Source of the DNA: Limnohabitans sp. T6-20
GTDB lineage: Bacteria > Pseudomonadota > Gammaproteobacteria > Burkholderiales > Burkholderiaceae_C
Reading direction: 5' to 3'
DNA: 64,000 bases
NCBI RefSeq assembly: GCF_003063505.1
Contig: NZ_NERW01000003.1
Location: forward strand, 744,001 to 808,000
In this document: piece by piece, positions 59,627 to 64,000 of the stretch
How positions within the stretch are numbered: the stretch's first letter is position 1
Layout of the letters: each line of letters starts with the position of its first letter
Made by a program: the position numbers and the translations under genes
The notes under the pieces: generated by a model
The model's database searches: none
Told to the model about the DNA's origin: nothing
What the model saw: the letters and a program-made list of their open reading frames with translations, nothing else

Positions 59627-60625
59627 ATGAACACACCTCACTCGCCCGATTCGGCGCTTTACCGCATTGGTGCCGTCTCCAAGCTCAGCGGCATTCCCGT
59701 ACCGACCTTGCGCGTTTGGCAAACGCGTTACGGGGCTTTTTCGCCCACCACCACGCTCGGGCAGCACAGGCTCTACAACGAAGACGATGTGCGAAAAGCA
59801 GTGTTGTTGAAATCGCTGACCAGCCAAGGCCATGGCATCAGCCAGATTGCTGGCTTGTCGACCACACAACTGCAGCAATTGCTGCAAACAGGTTCTGGCT
59901 TTGCTGCGGCACAAGCACAGCAAGCCGATGCGCCAGGCCACGCCTCAGGCACATGGGTGGTGATTGGGCAGAGCTTGGCCAATCGGCTGCAATCGGACAC
60001 ATTCACCTCAACCCGCTGGGGGCAGCCATTGCCTATCCAGCAGGTTTGGACTGATCTGGCGGCCGTCAGTCGCAGCCCTCTCGACCCAGCGCCGGATGTG
60101 TTGATGGTCTCGGTCAATGGTCTGAATGAGCACATCGCTCAACAAATTCAGACCGTGGCGCAGCAACTCGCAGCACGCCAAACGGTGGTGCTTTACGCCT
60201 TTGGCCAAATGGCTGCCGTCGCGCGCTTGCGCCATGCGGGTTATGGGGTACACCAAGACCCTTTGAACGACAGCGCCTTGCTCAACATCGTGCAAAGCAC
60301 CCGCCCACCGCTGTCCGTTCCTTCGTGGGCACTGGACCAGTTTCCCAACCCGATTCCGGCACGACAATTTTCGGATGCGGTGTTGCAACGCGTGGCCAAC
60401 ATCCCCAGCCAGGTGCTGTGCGAATGCCCTCGGCATGTGGCTGAACTCATTGGCCAGCTGGGTCGTTTCGAAGACTACAGCCGCGACTGCCTGAACCAAA
60501 GCCCCAAAGATGCCGAACTGCACACACAACTGAACATCATGGCCGCCACAGCGCGCGCCTTGTTTGAAAAAGCACTGCACATGGTGGCCACGCACGAAGG
60601 CATTTCCTTGCAAGAAAGCGTTTGA
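59627..60625 (+). CDS. MerR-family regulator with a degenerate LitR/CarH-like C-terminal region
   Basis: A 332-aa protein with a MerR DNA-binding head (YRIGAVSKLSGIPVPTLRVWQTRYGAFSPTTTLGQHRLYNEDDVRKAVLLKSL). The body has roughly the size of B12-dependent light regulators of the LitR/CarH group. Its middle has alternating strand-helix segments (WVVIGQSLANRL, DVLMVSVNGLNEHIAQQIQTVAQQL, TVVLYAFGQMAAVARLRHAGY), but I see no DxHxxG cobalamin motif. It heads a gene string ending in two photolyases, so light or DNA-damage control is plausible by context only. Confidence 0.75.
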   Translation: MNTPHSPDSALYRIGAVSKLSGIPVPTLRVWQTRYGAFSPTTTLGQHRLYNEDDVRKAVLLKSLTSQGHGISQIAGLSTTQLQQLLQTGSGFAAAQAQQADAPGHASGTWVVIGQSLANRLQSDTFTSTRWGQPLPIQQVWTDLAAVSRSPLDPAPDVLMVSVNGLNEHIAQQIQTVAQQLAARQTVVLYAFGQMAAVARLRHAGYGVHQDPLNDSALLNIVQSTRPPLSVPSWALDQFPNPIPARQFSDAVLQRVANIPSQVLCECPRHVAELIGQLGRFEDYSRDCLNQSPKDAELHTQLNIMAATARALFEKALHMVATHEGISLQESV

Positions 60626-60649
60626 CCCGATGCCCCTCAAAGCCAGCGC

Positions 60650-61189
60650 ATGAAACGCCACGTCGCAGCCACCTTGATGGCGGTGCTCGGTTTTCTGATC
60701 ATCGACAGCCACATCGACTGGGTCCACCACGATAACGGGACACTGCTGGAGGTGAGTGGTCAACCGTTTGACCCGCGCGGCTGGATGGCCGAACAATGGC
60801 GGCAACTGCGCAAAGACTGCCGCCTTGTACGCAGGGAGTCCCCCAGCAGTGCCACGTCCAACGCCGTGCTGCAGGTCATTCAACAGCACAGCCTGCCCGA
60901 CTCGCTCGATGCCCAATTGCTTCAATTGCAGCTGCAAGCCGATTGGGGCATGGCCGAGGTCGAGTTCAAAACACTGAACCCCAGCATCGTCGTGCTGCAC
61001 CAAGTGAACGGGCACTGGCAAATACAAGACACCGCCATTTGGAGTGGGTCCACATCGCCCTGGATGGCAGCCGATTTTGTGCGCCGGTATTTGCGCCAAC
61101 AAGCACCCGAGTTGCCGCAAGCGCTGCTGGATTGCATGCCCATCGACGCCCACCGGTATGCCGCAGCCACGTCAAGGCTTGGGGCATGA
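60650..61189 (+). CDS. Uncharacterised protein with N-terminal membrane anchor
   Basis: I do not recognise this 179-aa protein. Residues 5-19 (VAATLMAVLGFLIID) form an N-terminal hydrophobic segment, perhaps a signal or anchor. The rest is soluble, with EQWRQLRKDCRLVRRESP and a tryptophan-rich C-terminal half (HQVNGHWQIQDTAIWSG). It lies 24 bases after the MerR gene, and its stop overlaps the photolyase ATG as ATGA, so it is translated together with it. Confidence 0.65.
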   Translation: MKRHVAATLMAVLGFLIIDSHIDWVHHDNGTLLEVSGQPFDPRGWMAEQWRQLRKDCRLVRRESPSSATSNAVLQVIQQHSLPDSLDAQLLQLQLQADWGMAEVEFKTLNPSIVVLHQVNGHWQIQDTAIWSGSTSPWMAADFVRRYLRQQAPELPQALLDCMPIDAHRYAAATSRLGA

Positions 61190-62733
61190 CTTACCGCGTC
61201 GTCTGGTTCAAGCGCGACTTGCGGCTGCACGACCATGCCGCGCTGATGCATGCCGCGCGCCAGGGACCGGTGCTTTGTCTGTACATCGTTGAGCCCGAAC
61301 TGTGGGCGCAGCCCGATGCTGCCTTGCAGCACTTTGAGTTTGTGCGCGAATCGCTGACCGAACTGCATGCCGACTTGCAGGCACTGGGCGGTGCTTTGCA
61401 CCTGCGCGTGGGGCCTGCAGCGCAAGTGCTGGCAGCGCTGCACCAACAAGCGCCATTTGCCGAGCTGGTCTCGCACATGGAAACCGGCAACGCCTTCACT
61501 TACGAGCGTGACTTGGCTGTGGCCGCATGGTGCCGCAGCGTGAACCTGAGCTGGACCGAATTACCCCAGTTTGGCGTGGTGCGCCGCCTGAAAGACCGCA
61601 ACACCTGGCAACGCCGCTGGGAAGCCCACATGGCAGCGCCGCAAGCGGTGTTGCCAGACTTGTGTTTCTTTGCAAACGCCAACACCGGTACAAGCCAGCT
61701 CACACCCGCGACTTTGCAAGCTCCCACAGGTCTGCAGCACAACCCGACCCAGCGCCAGCGCGGCGGGCGCAGCCTGGCTTTGGACACGCTGCACAGCTTC
61801 TTGAACGCCCGAGCGCTGGGCTACCGGGGTGGCATCTCATCGCCACTGTCTTCGCCCGATGCGTGTTCTCGCCTGTCGGCCTATCTGGCCTGGGGCTGCA
61901 TCAGCCTGCGCGAAGTGGTGCAAAGCACCCGCGCCACGCTGGACGCGCTGCCACCGCAAGCGGGCCGCCACCGGGCGGGGCTGGTGGGTTTCATGAGCCG
62001 CCTGTATTGGCACTGCCACTTCATTCAAAAGCTCGAAAGCGAGCCTGAGATCGAATGGCGCAACATGCACCCCGGCTACGATGGCCTGCGCGAAGACGGC
62101 TGGAACGACGCGCACTTTGCGGCGCTGACTGCTGGCCGCACTGGCTGGCCCATGGTGGACGCCTGCGTGGTCATGCTGCGCGAGACCGGCTGGCTCAACT
62201 TTCGCATGCGCGCCATGCTGGTGTCGGTGGCGGCTTACCCCTTGTGGCTGGACTGGCGGCCCGTGGGCCAATGGCTGGCCACGCAGTTTCTGGACTACGA
62301 GCCCGGCATCCACTGGAGCCAGCTGCAAATGCAATCAGGCACCACCGGCATCAACACCACGCGGGTGTACAACCCGATCAAACAAGCACAAGACCACGAC
62401 CCACGGGGCATCTTTGTGCGCCGCTGGCTGCCGCACATGCGGCGCGTGCCCGACACCTGGCTGTTTGAACCCTGGCTCATGCCGCCCGAAGTGCAGCGCC
62501 ACTGCGGCCTGACCGTGGGGGTGGACATTCCGCAGCCCTTGGTTGATCTGGCCGAAGCCACCCGCACCGCCAAAGCCGCGCTGCACGCCCGCCGGGCCGA
62601 CCCTGATGTGAAAGCCGGCAAAAAAGCCGTGATCGACAAACACGCCTCGCGCCGCGTCAGCACCAGCACGCGCAAGCGCCGCGCCCCATCCACAGACACC
62701 CCACCCAGCAGCCAACTGGGCTTTGATTTTTGA
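61186..62733 (+). CDS. Cryptochrome/photolyase family protein
   Basis: A flavoprotein that repairs UV-induced pyrimidine dimers with blue light, or senses light. Start ATG 61186 (MTYRVVWFKRDLRLHDHAAL; 515 aa) overlaps the upstream stop; the open frame runs further back without family similarity. Antenna domain: residues 1-130. FAD domain: RGGISSPLSSPDACSRLSAYLAWGCISLREV, TGWPMVDACVVMLRETGWLNFRMRAMLVS and FLDYEPGIHWSQLQMQSGTTGINTTRVYNPIKQ. The basic C-terminal tail (ASRRVSTSTRKRRAP) is extra. DNA repair versus signalling cannot be told apart from sequence. Confidence 0.88.
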   Translation: MTYRVVWFKRDLRLHDHAALMHAARQGPVLCLYIVEPELWAQPDAALQHFEFVRESLTELHADLQALGGALHLRVGPAAQVLAALHQQAPFAELVSHMETGNAFTYERDLAVAAWCRSVNLSWTELPQFGVVRRLKDRNTWQRRWEAHMAAPQAVLPDLCFFANANTGTSQLTPATLQAPTGLQHNPTQRQRGGRSLALDTLHSFLNARALGYRGGISSPLSSPDACSRLSAYLAWGCISLREVVQSTRATLDALPPQAGRHRAGLVGFMSRLYWHCHFIQKLESEPEIEWRNMHPGYDGLREDGWNDAHFAALTAGRTGWPMVDACVVMLRETGWLNFRMRAMLVSVAAYPLWLDWRPVGQWLATQFLDYEPGIHWSQLQMQSGTTGINTTRVYNPIKQAQDHDPRGIFVRRWLPHMRRVPDTWLFEPWLMPPEVQRHCGLTVGVDIPQPLVDLAEATRTAKAALHARRADPDVKAGKKAVIDKHASRRVSTSTRKRRAPSTDTPPSSQLGFDF

Positions 62734-62735
62734 AC

Positions 62736-64000
62736 ATGCCCACCACCCCATCGACCACCTTGTATTGGTTTCGCAACGACCTGCGCCTGCAAGACCAACC
62801 CGCCTTGCTGCAAGCCGCCGCACACGCCACGGCGCACGGCCAGGCCCTGTTGCTGGTCTATCTGCACGACGCCGAGCAAGACGCGACCACCGCCTGGGGC
62901 TTTCGGCGCATGGGGCCGCACCGCAGGCGCTTTGTGGCAGACACCTTGCAAGACCTGCACACATCGCTGCAAACCCTGGGCCAGACGCTGGTGCTGCTGC
63001 ACGGCACAGCGGGCACGGCGCTGGCCGATTGCGCAAGGCACGTTCAAGCCACCACCGTGTTTTGCGAAGACATCGCAGCCCCCGAAGAGCAAGCCCAAGT
63101 GCAGGCGCTGCGCGATGCGGGCCTGACGGTGCACACCGTCTGGCAATCGAGCTTGCTTGAACCGGCAGACTTGCCTTTTGACGTGACCGACTTGCCGCAG
63201 GTGTTCACCACCTTTCGCCAACGCATCGAATCAGCAGGCCTGCGGCCCCGCTCGCCACTGCCCGCGCCCACGCAACTGCCTGCACCGCCACATGTTGAGC
63301 TGTACACCCTGCCCGGCTGGGCAGGCAACCCCGAGAAACTGCTGCAAGCGCCCGAAGGCCAAAACGCTCACGAAAGCTCGAATTTTCCGTACACCCTGCC
63401 CCACTGCCGGGGTGGTGAGGCCAGCGCACTGGCGCACTTGCAAAGCTACCTGACCCCGCCCTGGCCCGACCGCTACAAGCAAACCCGCAACGCCCTGCAA
63501 GGGGCGCACACCAGCAGCCACTGGTCGCCCTGGTTGGCCACGGGGGCGGTGTCGGCACGTACCATTTGGGTCGCCCTACACACCTACGAACAACAACACG
63601 GCGCGAACGACGGCACCTATTGGCTCTGGTTTGAACTGCTGTGGCGAGATTACTTTCGCTTTTTGCACCTGCAACACGGTCGCCAGTTGTATGCCGCCAG
63701 CGGTTTGTCCCAGCTGCCACGCCCCTCGCACTGGCCCAAAGACTTTCAGCGCTGGTGCGACGGCGAAACCGGCGAGCCCATCGTCGATGCCGGCATGCGC
63801 GAGCTGGTCGCCACCGGCTTCACCTCCAACCGCATGCGCCAGATCGTGGCCAGTTACCTGGTGCACGACCTGGCCTGCGACTGGCGGGCAGGCGCGGCTT
63901 GGTTCGAGTCGCAGTTGGTGGACTTTGACGTGTGCAGCAACCAGGGCAACTGGCTCTACATCAGCGGCCGGGGCACCGACCCGCGCCAGGGGCGGCGTTT
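62736..64000 (+). CDS. DASH-type cryptochrome/photolyase (C-terminus outside window)
   Basis: A second photolyase-superfamily gene two bases after the first. Start ATG 62736 gives MPTTPSTTLYWFRNDLRLQD. The FAD domain shows WLATGAVSARTIW, LWFELLWRDYFRFL, GEPIVDAGMRELVATGFTSNRMRQIVASYLVHDL and DFDVCSNQGNWLYISGRGTDPRQGRRF. The last is the cryptochrome-DASH signature. DASH proteins repair dimers in single-stranded or looped DNA. About 421 codons are visible; the C-terminus is missing only because of the window edge. Confidence 0.9.
   Translation, partial: MPTTPSTTLYWFRNDLRLQDQPALLQAAAHATAHGQALLLVYLHDAEQDATTAWGFRRMGPHRRRFVADTLQDLHTSLQTLGQTLVLLHGTAGTALADCARHVQATTVFCEDIAAPEEQAQVQALRDAGLTVHTVWQSSLLEPADLPFDVTDLPQVFTTFRQRIESAGLRPRSPLPAPTQLPAPPHVELYTLPGWAGNPEKLLQAPEGQNAHESSNFPYTLPHCRGGEASALAHLQSYLTPPWPDRYKQTRNALQGAHTSSHWSPWLATGAVSARTIWVALHTYEQQHGANDGTYWLWFELLWRDYFRFLHLQHGRQLYAASGLSQLPRPSHWPKDFQRWCDGETGEPIVDAGMRELVATGFTSNRMRQIVASYLVHDLACDWRAGAAWFESQLVDFDVCSNQGNWLYISGRGTDPRQGRR

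Noticed and set aside
1..64000. Insertion sequences, prophage, CRISPR arrays or a plasmid origin
   Set aside because: No transposase, integrase, phage structural gene, regularly spaced repeat or iteron set was seen.

Overview
The window looks like chromosomal DNA of a betaproteobacterium, most likely a Comamonadaceae member of the Burkholderiales with a freshwater lifestyle (Limnohabitans, Rhodoferax or Polaromonas type). This rests on family-level resemblance of the proteins, the order of the cox, pst-pho and phn genes, and the moderately GC-rich coding style. No search could be run, so genus is not claimed. I see no rRNA, confident tRNA, insertion sequence, prophage or CRISPR array. Coding density is high and every gap longer than 300 bases is accounted for.

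Layout. 1-6.5 kb: a cytochrome c oxidase segment (ctaD, cut by the window edge, and ctaC with a fused cytochrome c domain), then DUF2244, a methyltransferase, comF, trmL, a MaoC-type hydratase and an unknown coiled-coil membrane protein. 6.5-13 kb: a P-type ATPase, then an apparent five-gene unit encoding the haem protein SHP, the dihaem cytochrome DHC, a b-type cytochrome and a two-component system. 13-15.3 kb: a sterol-desaturase-like hydroxylase and a CorA-type transporter. 15.4-23.7 kb: ppk2, followed by a lipid-related cluster (phosphatidylserine decarboxylase, an unusual class III aminotransferase, an Mpo1-like membrane protein, a GT4 glycosyltransferase, LplT and UDP-glucose dehydrogenase). 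23.9-35.8 kb: a carbon-phosphorus lyase locus (phnZ, phnEDC, phnGHIJ-O-KLM, and divergently phnF, a DUF1045 2H phosphoesterase, phnN). 35.8-42.4 kb: pstSCAB-phoU-phoBR. 42.6-49.1 kb: an MgtC/DUF4010 membrane protein, the alkaline phosphatase phoX, and an arsenate-detoxification set (GAPDH, arsJ, arsR). 49.2-56.7 kb: ppx, a lysine-rich H1-like protein, sixA, ppk1, and a coupled operon olsB-like/plcP/agt. 56.9-64 kb: a DUF2789 gene broken by an amber codon, phaC, an Rrf2 regulator, a MerR regulator, a small unknown protein, and two photolyase/cryptochrome genes, the last one truncated by the window edge.

How it works together. About two thirds of the window concerns phosphorus: sensing (PhoBR, PhoU), uptake (PstSCAB), ester scavenging (PhoX), phosphonate use (Phn), polyphosphate turnover (PPK1, PPK2, PPX), replacement of phospholipids with phosphorus-free lipids (PlcP, Agt, OlsB-like), and disposal of the arsenate that phosphate uptake brings in (GAPDH/ArsJ). 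Reading the intergenic regions by eye, I find PhoB-box-like repeats (CTGTCAT-N4-CTGTCAT type, 11-base period) upstream of ppk2, the Mpo1-like gene, phnC, gapdh, ppk1 and the olsB-like gene. Their near edges lie about 41-55 bases from the chosen start codon. Weaker ones precede pstS and phoX. This suggests a physically clustered Pho regulon.

The least described part is the 16.3-23.7 kb lipid cluster. It has a Pho-box-like site at its centre and a glycosyltransferase paralogous to the agt-like gene 34 kb away. I propose it as a candidate undescribed lipid-modification system. Its chemistry is inference.
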